From Capra hircus (Eukaryota > Chordata > Mammalia > Artiodactyla > Bovidae), in assembly GCF_001704415.2 (NCBI RefSeq), contig NC_030816.1, positions 74,975,713 to 75,039,712 of the forward strand: a DNA stretch of 64,000 nt, written 5' to 3'. Below, in pieces: positions 35,231 through 46,940 of the stretch. How positions within the stretch are numbered: position 1 is the first letter of the stretch; each line of letters opens with the position of its first letter. Below the pieces are notes generated by a model, which worked only from the letters and a program-made list of their open reading frames with translations, was not told the origin of the DNA and ran no database searches. A program made the position numbers and the translations under genes.

Positions 35231-35720
35231 CCCGAGTCTCCGCGCTCCCGGCCCTCCACCCGCAGCCGCGGGGCCCGGAGCGTTCGCTCCTCGGAGAAAG
35301 GATTCCTCAATGCGCTCGGGACTGTTACCAAGTCAACCCTGCAACTCAAACGGGACAGTCCGAGAACGGGACCCGAGCGCCCTCCGCCCTCGGTCCGCTC
35401 CCGCCGCGGATCCCCGCTCCTGGCCCCCCAGACGGCGGACCGCGGTGGGAGTCGAAGGCCCCGGCTCTGTGGCGCGTTTGGTTTGGAGGGTCCCAGCCTT
35501 TGTAGATGGAGCCTCGGTGTCCCAGCTCTGCAAATATTTCCTGGGGCTGGGGTCGGGGGAGGGGACGTGCAGGGGGGCTTGGAGTCGAAGCCGGTGGCCG
35601 GCCCGTCACGGCGATCAATGTAACGGTTGGTCCACGGGGACTTCGTCGACGGTCCTTGCCTCGGAGGACCGCCGGGGTTTGCGGTGATGCCCGCAGCCCG
35701 CTCTCCCAGCCTTTGTGTCC

Positions 35721-38700
35721 TCTAGTGAGAGTCTGGCTGTTAAACCAGAAGCCTAAGGAGGTTCTAATTGGGAAAAGTCGTTAAGCTGTGGCATTTCATT
35801 GCGTTTGGGAAACAATGAGGTGGATGACTTTTTTAACGCTCCAGTGGAGTCTTGCTTGTAGGGCCGGTATTTCATTAAGTTCTGGTCTTTAACCCTCCCT
35901 TTGTACCACCCTCAGGTGGCCACGGCTACTGCACATACTTTTGAAATTGTAGAGGGTGAGTCTGGGGGAAGGCTGTTTGCAGTCAGCATCACCCAAGACA
36001 AGGTCAGTCACAGAGCGAGAGTGGTTTGGGGGTTTTCCGAGGACTGGGTACAGAACTTCCTTGTGTTTCGTATTTAAACCAGGAGACCAGCATGTTGACT
36101 CTGGGTCAGATTCCCCTTCGAACAGAATCCCAGGCCTAGATAGATTGTGTAATGCCATAAAAACAGTTATCAAGTGTTAAAATCAGCGTCTTCGGGCTGC
36201 TCAGTTTCTGTGGCTGGCATACCTTTAAAGAATTTACAGGCTTTGGATTTCGATTAAACACTATTAAAACATTTCCAGGCCCATCGTGTCTGGGAGTAAG
36301 AAACTCCATCCTAATTTTGTCTTTGCCAAGTCAGACCGGAGCAAGCGGCTCCACCTCGGGTGGCCTTGGCTTCCTCCCTTAAGAAATGATTTAGAGAAAC
36401 CAGACAGTTTCTGAAATTTCAAGCTCACTCCTTGCTGCCCCTCCCCAGTAAGCAGTACTTATTTGGTCTACTATATTTAAGATTTAGATCCAAAATGAAT
36501 GATTTGGTATTATGGTCCTTTACCATCCTTGAGTCTGACTTTCCAGTTCCTCATGTTGCTCTTAGTCCTATTTGAAGCTTTGTGTCTGAGCCGCCAAGCC
36601 ACCTGAAGAAACATTTCCCCAGAGTTCTCTCTCCTCTTTGGTCCCATCCTCACTAGGTCATCAACAGCTGTCACCTCGTGACCTTCCTTTTCCCTGGTGT
36701 AGCTGCTCCCTGAAGCTTTCTGCTGAAGGGCAAAGCACAGTGAGAAACAGTTACCTGGCAGGCAGATCCATGCCCGAATCCTGCTTCCCTTGATGGTTTT
36801 TTCCTGCTTATCTCCATCTTCACAATGGGCACCAGCTTCCTTCAGTGACTTTAATATGGATGATGGTACCAAATACAAACAAATATTTCCCTGGGAGACT
36901 CAGTCTGTGCTTCAAAAAGGTTAAATGGTCACCTTTTAACAAATCAAGAGGAAGTGGCAATGTAAGTTTTCAAAAGCAAGAATAACCAGTACTCTTTTGT
37001 TCTCCTCCTTTGAGGCTATGATTTTTTTTAAGTGATGTGATTAAGATTTAATGATTTGTAGTCTGACACATAAATGTGGGAAATGCTTGAGCAGCACTAA
37101 ATCTTTAGAGCCTTTAGTAAACTGGAAGCAATTCCTGGATCTACACTCTGATTCTTCAAGGCTGCAGTCCACTTTTCACAGATTTCTCTTCCCTCCCACC
37201 TTTCCTTGTGGATAGCTGGTCTTTCACACAGTTGCCATCTTTGAATCCTCCTGCAGGCAAATTATCTCTATGGAATAGTAAAACTAAAATGGCTCTTGGA
37301 AGATCTAGCCCAGCCCCTACATCTTAAAGATTTGGGGAAGCACTGGTGATTAAGAACAAGTGCTCGGAAACTAAGCTGACCTGTGTATCATTTGCTCAGT
37401 ATCACTTTGACCTTGATCCCTCTATGGAAATTCTATAGACATAGATTCTTTTATAATTGAGAAAATGTAACAGTCATAGTTGATCATTCTCTCTGGATTG
37501 TCTCACCTTTGCTCATTCCTTCCTCTGTCAATTTAGGAAATGGTAAGCCTTCTTCCTTTTTAAGTGGTACTATAGTAAGTGTTGGACACATTGTACACTT
37601 CCAAGATGACTGCTTTTGATAAACCAAGTCCCGCGAGTGAGTGATTATCCTGGTGATTACACAACTCTCAACTGGAAGACCTGTGATTTAACTCATGTTC
37701 ATGTCTCTTAGTTCAGAACAGTACTACCTAGAAATGGTGGTGGCATGGAGGCATATTTTAAATTAAATGTAATGATTCTTTGTTTCAGAAAAAAGAAAAA
37801 AGTCCCTTGCCTCTTTTGACCTACAAAGAACATGGATTCCAAATCCAAATATTCATTTTTTAAGTAGGAATGGGAATAGAAATATTTTCTAGACAAAGAC
37901 CCTAAGCAAGCCAGTACTCGTGTGTGGCAGGCTTCTCAAATATTAGTGTTTCATCACAATGTACATCAATCTTGCTTTATAAAATGAAGAGCTGACTCCA
38001 AACCATTTGGGCATTCAGGGCCATGGGCATCTGTGCCAAGGAGAACTTACTGACTGCAGGGCCCTGTTTCAAGTAATTATGAGAGGACTACAGGCTCTGC
38101 TTCATGTTGCTTGTGCTGATGAAAAGCAACAGATGCTTTAGCAGAGATGATAGAAATATAGGCTGGCCATCCCAGTGAGGGGGCCTGGGTTTGCTGTCAG
38201 AGTAACTAGGGCCCAGATCATCCAGATGCTGTGGAACAACTTCATGGATGCCTGAGTGACCCCCATCCCAGGGATAAGGAGGTGCTGGTTGATCTAGCAT
38301 AGTTTCCATATTCGAGTCATATCAGAGTATCTTTTCAATCTGTATGCACAAGAGTACCCAAAAATATTTCTCTGCTGAGATGCAAGGCTTGTAAAAATTT
38401 CCAACCCTAAACATCTCCTTTTGGTAAATATTGAATTACTGTTTGACGGAAAGCAAAAGTAGGCTGGATTCATGGATACAAAATGTCCCTAATTCTTGTC
38501 TGCTGTTCCCCCTCCCATATAATCCCAGAGGAAGGGCAACATGAGGAGTGTTAATGTTAGGCTAAGTTTTACAAAGTTTCCAGCTACGCCCACTGGATGT
38601 ACTAAACCGATGTCTTTAATTAAGAAAGCTGTTTGGGTGAGCTTTAATGACCAGGGTGCTGCCGAGCCTGTAGAAACCGCTTATCACCAGCATTAGGAAG

Positions 38701-38770
38701 ATCAAACCATTGCAGCATTTGGCCGAAAGCTAGCAAGCCCTTAAGTGTGAGAAGGACATCTTTTTAAAAT
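35721..38770. other. Unmatched sequence, inferred intron 1
   Basis: No repeats are recognised with confidence over 3 kb, which is unusual in this window and is often seen near promoters. It may include enhancers, but none can be named. A minus-strand frame of 122 codons at 36510-36878 has no domain. A donor-like AGGGTGAGT occurs at 35950-35958. Confidence 0.45.
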
Positions 38771-38810
38771 ATCAAAGTTGAAATGGGTGTGAGTGTAATA
38801 ATAATTGAGA
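38771..38810. repeat. Left target-site duplication of L1 (40 bp)
   Basis: Matches 40066-40105 at 38 of 40 positions. Begins ATCAAAGTTGAAATGG and ends ATTGAGA. Confidence 0.9.
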
Positions 38811-40065
38811 ACATAGACAAAACACTCTCTGACATAAATCACAGCAGGATCCTCTATGACCCACCTCCCAGAATACTGGAAATAAAAGAAAAAAATAAAC
38901 AAATGGGACTTAACTAAAATTAAAAGCTTTGCACAACAAAGAAAACTATAAGCAAGATGAAAAGACAGCCTTCAGAATGGAATAAAATAACAGCAAATGA
39001 AGCAACTGACAAACAACTAATCTGAAAAATATACAAGCAACACCTGCAGCTCAATTCCAGAAAAATAAATGACCCAATCAAAAAATGCGCCAAAGAACTA
39101 AACAGACATTTCTCCAAAGAAGACATACAGATGGCTAACAAACACATGAAAAGATGCTCAACATCACTCATTATCAGAGAAATGCAAATCAAAACCACAA
39201 TGATGTACCATTTCACGCCAGTCAGAATGGCTGCGATCCAAAAGTTTACAAGCAATAAATGCTGGAGAGGGTGTGGAGAAAAGGGAACCCTCTTACAGTG
39301 TTGGTGGGAATGCAAACTAGTACAGCCACTATGGAGAACAGTGTGGACATTCCTTAAAAAACTGGAAATAGAACTTCCTTATGACCCAGCAATCCCACTG
39401 CTGGGCATACATACCAAGGAAACCAGAATTGAAAGAAACACGTGTACCCCAGTGTTCAATGCAGCACTGTTTATAATAGCCAGGACATGGAAGCAACCTA
39501 GATGTCCATCAGCAGACGAATGGATAAGAAAGCTGTGGTACATATACACAATGGAGTATTACTCAGCCATTAAAAAGAATACGTTTGAATCAGTTCTAAT
39601 GAGGTGGATGAAACTGGAGCCTATTATACAGAATGAAGTAAGCCAGAAAGAAAAACACCAATACAGTATACTAATGCATATATATGGAATTTAGAAAGAT
39701 GGTAACGATAACTCTGTATGCGAGACAGCAAAAGAGACACAGATGTATAGAACAGTCTTTTGGACTCTGTGGGAGAGGGAGAGGGTGGGATGATTTGGGA
39801 GAATGGCATTGAAACATGTGTAATATCATATATGAAACAAATCGCCAGTCCAGGTTCAATGCATGATACTGGATGCTTGGGGCTGGTACACTGGGATGAC
39901 CCAGAGGGATGGTACAGGGAGGGAGGAAAAAGGGGGGTTCAAGACGGGGAACACGTGTATACCTGTGGCAGATTCATGTTGATATATGGCAAAACCAATA
40001 CAATATTGTAAAGTAATTAGCCTCCAATTAAAATAAATAAATTTAAAATTTAAAAACAATAAAAA
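38811..40065 (+). mobile_element. Young bovine-type L1, 5'-truncated
   Basis: Contains the distal ORF2, the ruminant L1 3' UTR and an AAAT-rich tail (CCTCCAATTAAAATAAATAAAT). Low divergence compared with every other L1 in the window suggests recent insertion. It is bracketed by a long target-site duplication (38771-38810 and 40066-40105). About 1.25 kb of a ~6-8 kb element remains. Confidence 0.95.
39026..39694 (+). pseudogene. L1 ORF2 C-terminal fragment
   Basis: This open frame encodes the last ~222 residues of L1 ORF2, including the cysteine-rich segment (…CWRGCGEKGTLL…CWWECK near 39255-39320) and the terminal part ending IYGI before TAG at 39692. In intact L1 this C-terminal region supports RNA binding and retrotransposition. 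Here a TGA at 39023-39025, where related copies read through, and the 5' truncation upstream remove the endonuclease and most of the reverse transcriptase. The first in-frame ATG is at 39131. Not functional. Confidence 0.9.
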
Positions 40066-40105
40066 ATCAAAGTTGAAATGGATGTGAGTGTAATAATGAT
40101 TGAGA
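40066..40105. repeat. Right target-site duplication of L1 (40 bp)
   Basis: Counterpart of 38771-38810, differing at two transitions. Confidence 0.9.
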
Positions 40106-40299
40106 TTTAGAATTCTCATAAAAGGAATCAGTAAATCAATGTCATCACACCATTCAGCTGGCTCTAATGTTTGAAGTGGCAAATAGATCTTACCACTGTC
40201 CACTCTGTGTCCAGTCACATTAAACACTGACTTAAATGACTTGAGTCTGAATAAAGAGGGATGAGGAAGAGGAAGAGGAGAAGTTCTAGATCATGAGGT

Positions 40300-40500
40300 G
40301 GTGGACCTTTTCTTGTAAAGAGCCAGATAGTGAGTGTTTCAGGCTTAGTGGTCCATGTATATCCCCATTGTATATTCTTTGATTTGTAGAAGGGGGACTG
40401 GTTGTTTACATAAGCCTTGTTGTTTAAATATGTAAAAAAAAACCCAGCCATTGCTTGAAAGCCGTACAGGGTAGGCTTTTTCACTGGGAACCTAAATAAA
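40300..40500. mobile_element. Possible hAT-Charlie (MER3-like) fragment
   Basis: 'TTCTTGTAAAGAGCCAGATA' followed by '…GTGTTTCAGGCTTAGTGGTCC' resembles the start of a family whose consensus reads 'TTTCTGTAAAGGGCCAGATA…TTTTAGGCTTTG'. The name is from memory; ends are unclear. Confidence 0.4.
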
Positions 40501-41461
40501 TGTTAGTAAACCAAAAAAGGGGGGAAAAAAAAAAAAAACCTATGGCAGCCATTGTTTTCCAGTTCTGTTCTAAGTGAAATATTCTGTTTGAACTATCATT
40601 CCCCAAATGACAAATCCCGTAGGCTCTGTCTAAGCTGTCTGGCTGTAGACTGGCTTATAATCAAATCTCCTATGTTAATTTTTTTTTCCCAGTCACCCTT
40701 CTTTATTTGCTCTTTTCACTCAGCTTAGAAGTCTCTGTTAGACAGTGATCAGTTGACAGGATTCTCAGCACCAGATTTCAACATTCAGTCTTGAGTGAGG
40801 TACGGAACAGGCAGAGAAGTTCAGCTGGGATGTAATAAATTCCACAAAGAAACAGGTCATTGATGAAGCTCACTGATAACATGAAATAAAGTTCACACCC
40901 ACTAGGATGGCAACCAGGGCTCTGGTGTTCTCTTTTCTGCTAGTACCTTCCCATGTACACTCTATGGCCCTCTCATCCAAGATGACTCACAGAGCCCTAG
41001 ATGGGCTGTGCTGTCTCTCACCAAAGGTGGGATCCTTCCATACAAAGTTTAACTATATATCTCTTTCTGATCTTACTGGGGAGAAGCATGGGCTCCTGAA
41101 TCTCTGTGCTAACACAGGACTTTATATGTGACCCAAGTAGGACAGAGAAATGTAGTGATCCTGAATGGACACACATTACCTTTCAAGGTTGCGGGGACCA
41201 TTTTATTCCTCTCTGTAGCTTTGGAGATCTTGTCTTATGTCTGTGGACCAGTCACTGAATCAGAACTGTTTCCAGGCTTTATATGTGATACTGAGTATAG
41301 CATGGCGCTGATGTGTCTGGATTTGAAGTCAGGCTGAGCTGACATCTAGTCCTGGTTTCCCTACTTCACCTGCTGTGCCATCTTTCAAGTCGAGAATAAG
41401 ACCTCTCAACTGCAAGGAATACAGAGTCTGACATGTAGTAGTGGCTTAGTAAATGGCAACT
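40501..41461. other. Unmatched spacer
   Basis: Homopolymer A/G sequence at 40513-40538; two plus-strand frames of 69-74 codons (40907-41337) without domains. Confidence 0.35.
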
Positions 41462-41660
41462 TTTGTTCAATCCATAATCATTTATTGAGAACCTGCTGTG
41501 CCTGGAATGATGTTCAGTCCTGCTCTAGGCATGGCAGGGAATACAAGAGCCACGGTTTGCACAGAGATGTGATCAGGAAGTGGGGAGAAGTCGGGGTGAG
41601 GGATGGGTCACCTTAGATTGGTGTTTCAGGAAGCCGGTCAGAGAAGGCAAGGTTTGAACG
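41462..41660 (-). mobile_element. L2 LINE 3' fragment
   Basis: 'AATCATTTATTGAGAACCTG' followed by '…CTAGGCATGGCAGGGAATACA' is the reversed L2 end. Confidence 0.6.
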
Positions 41661-41862
41661 GCAACCTTAGTGATATTGATGAGTCCCTGTTTCATCTAAT
41701 CTAAGATACTTTTGAAAATACTTTTTTAATACACCATTAAGAAAAAATTCTGTCAATAAAATTGACAGTCTCCTATAAGATACATCCCTAAGTTGTGAAA
41801 AATGTGCATCTTAGCACCAATAAGAGGCATGAATATTAGTGCTCTGTAAGTACCCACTGAAT

Positions 41863-42077
41863 GTGGACGTGTGTGCTAAGTTGCTTTAGTCATGTCTGAC
41901 TCTTTGTGACGCTATGGACTGTAGCCTGCCAGGCTCCTCTGTCCATGGGGTTCTCCAGGTGAGAATACTGGAGTGGGTTGCCATGCCCTCCTGCAGGGGG
42001 TTTCCCCACCCAGGGATCGAACCCACGTCTCCTGTGTTGCAGGTGGATTCTTTGCTACTGAGCCACCAGGGAAGCCC
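41863..42077 (-). mobile_element. Bov-tA SINE with target-site duplication
   Basis: Reversed SINE bracketed by ACCCACTGAAT (41852-41862) and ACCCATTGAAT (42078-42088), one transition apart. Confidence 0.95.
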
Positions 42078-42088
42078 ACCCATTGAAT

Positions 42089-43734
42089 AAGTTAGTGTTC
42101 CTCCATGCTTGCATACAAGGTTCAGCTCTGATGGTTTACATTGTGAGTTTGTCTCTTCTGTTTCTTAGTTCTGAAAGGTTGGGTTGGAGCTAGCAAAGAG
42201 TAAAATATGGTAATTTATTGTGAGATATTCATGATCCATTGCACTTTAAAAATAGTTTAAAATATTTGCTCAATGAGCAAAGTGTGTTGGTGATTCCTGC
42301 TGAAGTGAAATTGGTCTGCACATAACTTGAGGAGGAGCAAAATTGAGCAGCTCCTGCAGCAGATAATATTTGGCAGCTATCCGTAGAGTTGTGTGAATCT
42401 TTAATGCATAGCAATGCCATCCTAAGGGCTGCGAAGGCATTAGCTGGAGCTTGCTTCCTTCTGTTTCCCAGATTTAATTGAACATTAATACTCCCCTCCT
42501 CTGTATCCCAAGGGACCGATCATTCCTCTAACCAAGCAGGTCCTCTGTGATAATGAAATGGGGGGAAGGCTCCCTTTAGAGCCACCGCCCTCCCCTCCTC
42601 TGGCAGGTCCCTGCACTTTCAAAGTCCGGGCAGTGTTCTCTTCTCTCCCTACTCCCTCCTTCCTGCTCAGAGCAAAAAGTACTGCTGAAGTCTTTGCTTC
42701 TGACCATCCTCTACACTCTGGTCCCTCATCCAGATCTTTCTCTGAACCCAGTCCGGAGCCTGCCCCAGCTCTCCCCTGCTGTCCAAGGTCTCAGCTTCTG
42801 CACGGATGACTCAATGGGAGCTTTGACAATACTCAGCTATTTCTAGCTGTAATGAAGTGTGCTTTCATGCTGTTTTGATTTTAATTTCGACATGTCACTC
42901 AAGGCCTGCGTGCATGTCGCATGCAGGTCCCCCACATGTGGGGAGCGTGCCTTTCCTTCTGTCCGCCTGGAGTCTGTCAGCAACTTTCACCCTCTCCCTG
43001 CCTGGTGAGGAGGGGTCTGTCAGCCCTGGCCTGGGAGGAAGCAAGTGTAGACCTTACTCCCTTCCAGCCACGTCCTCCTCCATCTTCTCCTGGGACTGAA
43101 GCCCTCATGCTCTAGGAGTTCTTCAGGACCCACCACATCTCCAGCTGCAACAGGAGTCCTTGGAAACAAGCAGATGCAAAGGAAAGGCCGTTTGGTTTGT
43201 AGGCGTTCCAGGGATGCGTATTAACCACCATCTGGCCTCAGGGTGATTTCAGGCTGTCTCCAACCTGTGACTAGAAAGCTGGTTGAGGTGGGAGGGGTGT
43301 GTGAAGGTGTGAGGCCACGAGAAAGCAGGTGGGCACTGATCCGAGGCCATCACCGAGTTCCCCTTACTTCCCAGGGCCGTGTGATTACAGGCAGTCCTCA
43401 AACACTGACATCTGTGCTTCTCTGATGTGCTGGGAGAGAGGAAAAAACTGTAATCTGGGGCATAAATATACGATCCTGTGTTTGTTCCTTTTAACCAAGT
43501 AAACCTGTTATTAGGTTAAGCATCTGTGTTGCACTAAAATATTATAGCTGCTTCAAAGGAGGATATGGTTGCTCATCTGATACAGCTTACAGTTTAAACA
43601 TTCAGCTGTCTCACACTGTTAAAAATTTGAATCAACTAAGAATATGAATTATGAAGCATAAGAATCAAAATCCGGAATATAGGATTACTAAGTAGGGGGC
43701 AGAGGAGGAAATTAGAGGAGACATAGACTTAATA
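42089..43734. other. Unmatched stretch
   Basis: The part 42540-43110 is C/T-rich and gives several overlapping frames (64-83 codons) with proline/serine bias typical of composition and not of genes. No exon or repeat recognised. Confidence 0.4.
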
Positions 43735-43862
43735 TTTTTTACTTTTTATCTTGTACTAGAGTCTAGCCAATTAACAATGTTGTGATAGTTTCAGGTGGAC
43801 AGCGAAGGGACTCTGCCATGCATATACATGTATCCTTTCTCCCCCAAACTGACTTAGACTTT
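43735..43862 (-). mobile_element. L1 3' end, reversed
   Basis: 'GTCTAGCCAATTAACAATGT' and 'TACATGTATCCTTTCTCCCC' are the reverse complement of the ruminant L1 3' UTR. Confidence 0.75.
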
Positions 43863-43884
43863 AAAAGTGAATTTTTTTTTTAAA

Positions 43885-44140
43885 GAAAACTCTTTGAACA
43901 TTTGGGATTGACATGTACGCACTACTATATTTGAAATAGATAACAAACAAGGACCTACTGCATAGTACAGGGAACTCTGATCAATATTTTGTAATAACCT
44001 AAATGAGAAAAGAATTTGAAAAAGAATAGATACATGTATATGCATAACTGAATCACTTTGCTGTACTCCCGAAACTAAGACAGCATTATAAATCAACTAT
44101 GTAATCATACTCCAATATAAAATACAAATTAAAAGCAAAA
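43885..44140 (+). mobile_element. L1 3' end, forward
   Basis: 'AAGGACCTACTGCATAGTAC' through '…ATCAACTATGTAATCATACT' and an A-rich tail. It covers the same consensus region as the neighbouring reversed copy. Confidence 0.8.
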
Positions 44141-45108
44141 AAAGAGGAGAATCCTTCCATCCCCTTATGCCCTTCCCATCATAGATCAGTTTTAAGAGAA
44201 TGACTTGCTAGGAATTAATGAGGGTGAGGCTGGAAGGGTGATGAGATGAGCAGGGAACAGGATGGGAAATGGGCGCCCAGATGGGCGGATGAGGATTGGC
44301 TGTGTCTAGGAAAGTGCTTTGAGAGATATTTGCAAGCTTTTGCAATATAGTTATGGAACAAAATGTTGGTGGTCTTGGCCTTTTTCCACTTTTCTTCAAT
44401 GTCTATGTGATAAATGCTTCTTTCCCCTTCTTTCCTTTAACAGTTGTTAAAACTCTAAGGAATTGGTGCTCAATCACAGTCTTTAATGGTATCTGATCTT
44501 GACACTAAAATGGCAAGGAAAACAATGTGCAAATTATGTTTTGTGGCCTGTGGACCCCCTTTGGCCCATGGGTGTGCTAAGCACAAGGATGAATTACCTC
44601 GAGCAAGTTGGAATCCCTATGACTTCTTCAAACTGTCATTATTTGGAACCTCTGTTTCTTCCTTCCTTCCTTCCTTTCTTCTTATCCTGTTAGGAAAGCA
44701 AATACTGAGAAGTTCTAAAAATTGAGTTGTGATGAGTGCTATAATAGCCATACCTCTCAGAATCCAGAATCTCCCTGAAGAGCAAAAAGAGACTTATTTC
44801 ACTGAATGATCTAACATGTCAAGATATGAGACTAAATTTCCACATAGGAAGTTAACAGATGTTTGTTTTTACCTTCTTACCAAATGAAGAAGAGAGCACA
44901 TCTCTGTACTAGCTAAAGACGGAATAGCTAGCAGCAACTATTCTAAAAAAAATACCTTTGGCTTTGGTTACAAATATGAGCAGAAAACATACTTTACAAA
45001 TGTTCAGAAACAAAATACTATGCTCTTAAGAGAGAAAATTCTTACTTGATGCTTCTATATGCATAACAGACATAGCAGTCAAATCTAATACTCTTCTGCT
45101 TTCTTTGC
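44141..45108. other. Unmatched spacer
   Basis: A (CCTT)n tract lies at about 44657-44682. A good-looking acceptor TTCCTTTAACAG ends at 44443 but no donor follows within a reasonable exon length. Confidence 0.4.
44657..44682. repeat. (TTCC)n microsatellite
   Basis: Four to five TTCC units followed by imperfect pyrimidine sequence. Confidence 0.8.
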
Positions 45109-45134
45109 ATGTGTGTGTGTGTGTGTGTGTGCGC
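45109..45134. repeat. (GT)n microsatellite
   Basis: About 11 GT units followed by GCGCAC, adjoining a Bov-tA. Confidence 0.9.
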
Positions 45135-45137
45135 ACA

Positions 45138-45355
45138 AGCACGCGCTCAGTTGCTTAGTCATGTCAGATCCTTTGCGACCCCATGGACTGTGGCCCACCA
45201 GGCTCCTCTATCCATGGAATTTTCCAGGCAAGAATACTGGAGTGGGTTGACATTTCCTCCTCCAGAGGTTCTTCCCCACTCAGGGTTTGAACCTGAGTCT
45301 CTTGTGTCTCCTGCATTAGCAGGTGGATTCTTTACTACTGTACTACCTGGGAAGC
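45138..45355 (-). mobile_element. Bov-tA SINE
   Basis: BovA body and reversed head ending CTACCTGGGAAGCC. The 116-codon frame across it is SINE sequence. Confidence 0.9.
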
Positions 45356-45884
45356 CAGTTTCTTTGCTTACTTATTGTAATGCCAGTTCAAACACTGTTT
45401 CTGTGCCATTCATTATGGGAAAAATGGTGTGTAGAGGAGAGATAAGTTTGTTTTTCTAAGGTCTGAATATTGAGTTGAAATGTGGGAATAGTCTGAAATT
45501 AGGCAGTCTGTATATGTCATTTGAATGTTATTTGAAAATGCCTGCTAACCTAGGGGTAAAACCATGTAATAAAGATATTGTGAGGCTTGAATGCGTAATG
45601 TATATATAGCACCCCATACATAATAAACCCTTGATAAATAGTGGCTCTTTTACTGTGTTTACTGGGTTTCACACTTCAGTTTTATTCCCTGCTACTAGAC
45701 GTCTGGAACAATAAACCAGCATGAAAATAACTGAGGAGAAACATCTCAGTGGTAGAAGACAGCCTTTGTCCTGAGGCAGGGGTAAGAGAGAGGGATGAGG
45801 AACACTTTGTTCTGTTGGTTTTTACTATAGTAGAGACAGTACACGTTGCACTTGGAAATTCAGATTAGAATGAGCATATCAACA
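45356..45884. other. Unmatched spacer
   Basis: Nothing recognised. Confidence 0.35.
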
Positions 45885-46110
45885 AATATGGTTTCCTAAA
45901 TTCTGGGGATACAGTGATGAACAGAACAGACCAAATCTGGAGTGAAGGGAAAAACACTATGTGACAAGCACGTTAAAGAAAAAAGGGAAATACGTGGCGG
46001 AGAGGGGAGGGCTAGTGGCTTGCCATTTGCTGGATGATCAGAAAGGCCTATCTGAGCTGGTCCTTGAAAAGTGGACCTTAAGATACAAGGGAAGAACATT
46101 CTAGGCAAAC
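45885..46110 (-). mobile_element. Possible L2 fragment
   Basis: 'CTGGGGATACAGTGATGAAC' is a block typical of reversed L2 3' ends; the remainder is diverged. Confidence 0.5.
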
Positions 46111-46302
46111 GGAGCGGGGGCAGGGGGGAGGGGCGGGGAATAAGTATGGAGGCCCTAGGAGAGAAGTAAACTCTGTGAGCTCTTGGAAAAGAAAAGCAGG
46201 CTGTGTATATGCAGGGGGCGGGGGCAGAAGAAAGTGAGAAGTGAAGGTAAAGAGAGAGACAGAGCCCAGATCTCATAGCTCTTTATAACATTAAATGTCT
46301 TT

Positions 46303-46704
46303 CAGTTCAGTTCAGTTCAGTTGCTCAGTTGTGTCCAACTCTTTGCGACCCCATAAACTGCAGCATGCCAGGCCTCCCTGTCCATCACCAACTCCCGGAG
46401 TTCCCCCAAACTCACGTCCAGCGAGTCCGTGATGCCATCCAGCCATCTCATCCTCTGTCGTCCCCTTCTCCTCCTGCCCCCAATCCCTCCCAGCACCAGG
46501 GTCTTTTCCAATGAGTCAGCTCTTCGCATGAGGTGGCCAAAGTACTGGAGTTTCAGCTTCAGCATCAGTCCTGCCAATGAACACCCAGGACTGATCTCCT
46601 TTAGGATGGACTGGTTGGATCTTCTTGCAGTCCAAGGGACTCTCAAGAGTCTTCTCCAACACCATAGTTTAAAAGCATCAATTCTTCGGTGCTCAGCTTT
46701 CAGT
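46303..46704 (-). mobile_element. BovB LINE 3' part, low divergence
   Basis: Starts (CAGTT)n. CTTTCAGT occurs at both ends (46299-46306 and 46697-46704) and may be the target-site duplication, although part could be internal BovB sequence. Confidence 0.92.
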
Positions 46705-46712
46705 GGATACAT
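46317..46712 (-). pseudogene. BovB ORF2 C-terminal fragment
   Basis: A 131-codon minus-strand frame gives the extreme C-terminus of BovB ORF2, with the recognisable WTARRSNQSILKEISPG and MRWLDGITDSL segments. It is one of the least decayed BovB frames in the window, but only the end beyond the reverse-transcriptase catalytic core remains. The apparent start codon is not native. Confidence 0.85.
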
Positions 46713-46744
46713 GTATATCAGCTGTAATCAACTATATGCATTTG

Positions 46745-46940
46745 TGCTAAGTCGCTTCAGTCATATTCGACTCCCTGCAACCCTGTAAACTGTAGCCTGC
46801 CAGGCTCTTCTGTCGATGGGAATTCTCTAGGCAAGAATACTGGAGTGGGTTGCCATGCCCTCCTCCAGGGGATCTTCCTGACCCAGCGATCAAACTGGAG
46901 TCTGTTATGACCCCTGCACTGGCAGGTGGGTTCCTTCTAG
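46745..46940 (-). mobile_element. Bov-tA SINE, head truncated or diverged
   Basis: Clear BovA body; the tRNA-like head at the right end (GGCAGGTGGGTTCCTTCTAG) is cut short. Confidence 0.85.

Larger units (their letters stand above)
34560..35720 (+). promoter_or_regulatory. CpG island with TATA-less promoter
   Basis: CpG dinucleotides are extremely dense and GC is very high from about 34630 to 35690, against AT-rich flanks. Upstream lies a pyrimidine-rich leader (CTCTTTCTCTTTCTCTCTC near 34607-34628), then a GC box GGGGCGGGTC at 34720-34729, with no TATA box in view. A CCAAT word occurs at 35107-35111 on the plus strand. Methylation-free CpG islands like this mark promoters of housekeeping or developmental genes in mammals. 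The splice donor at 34910 indicates plus-strand transcription; antisense initiation is possible but not shown. The exact start site cannot be fixed from sequence. Confidence 0.85.

Noticed and set aside
34425..35784. Long overlapping open frames on both strands (up to 287 codons) in the CpG island
   Set aside because: Stop codons are AT-rich, so GC-rich DNA is open in most frames. The frames overlap on both strands, have Gly/Ala/Pro/Arg-biased composition and no domain, and one plus frame runs straight through the splice donor.
44443..44700. Strong splice-acceptor-like TTCTTTCCTTTAACAG
   Set aside because: No donor matching GTRAGT follows within a plausible exon length and the sequence after it has no coding signature.
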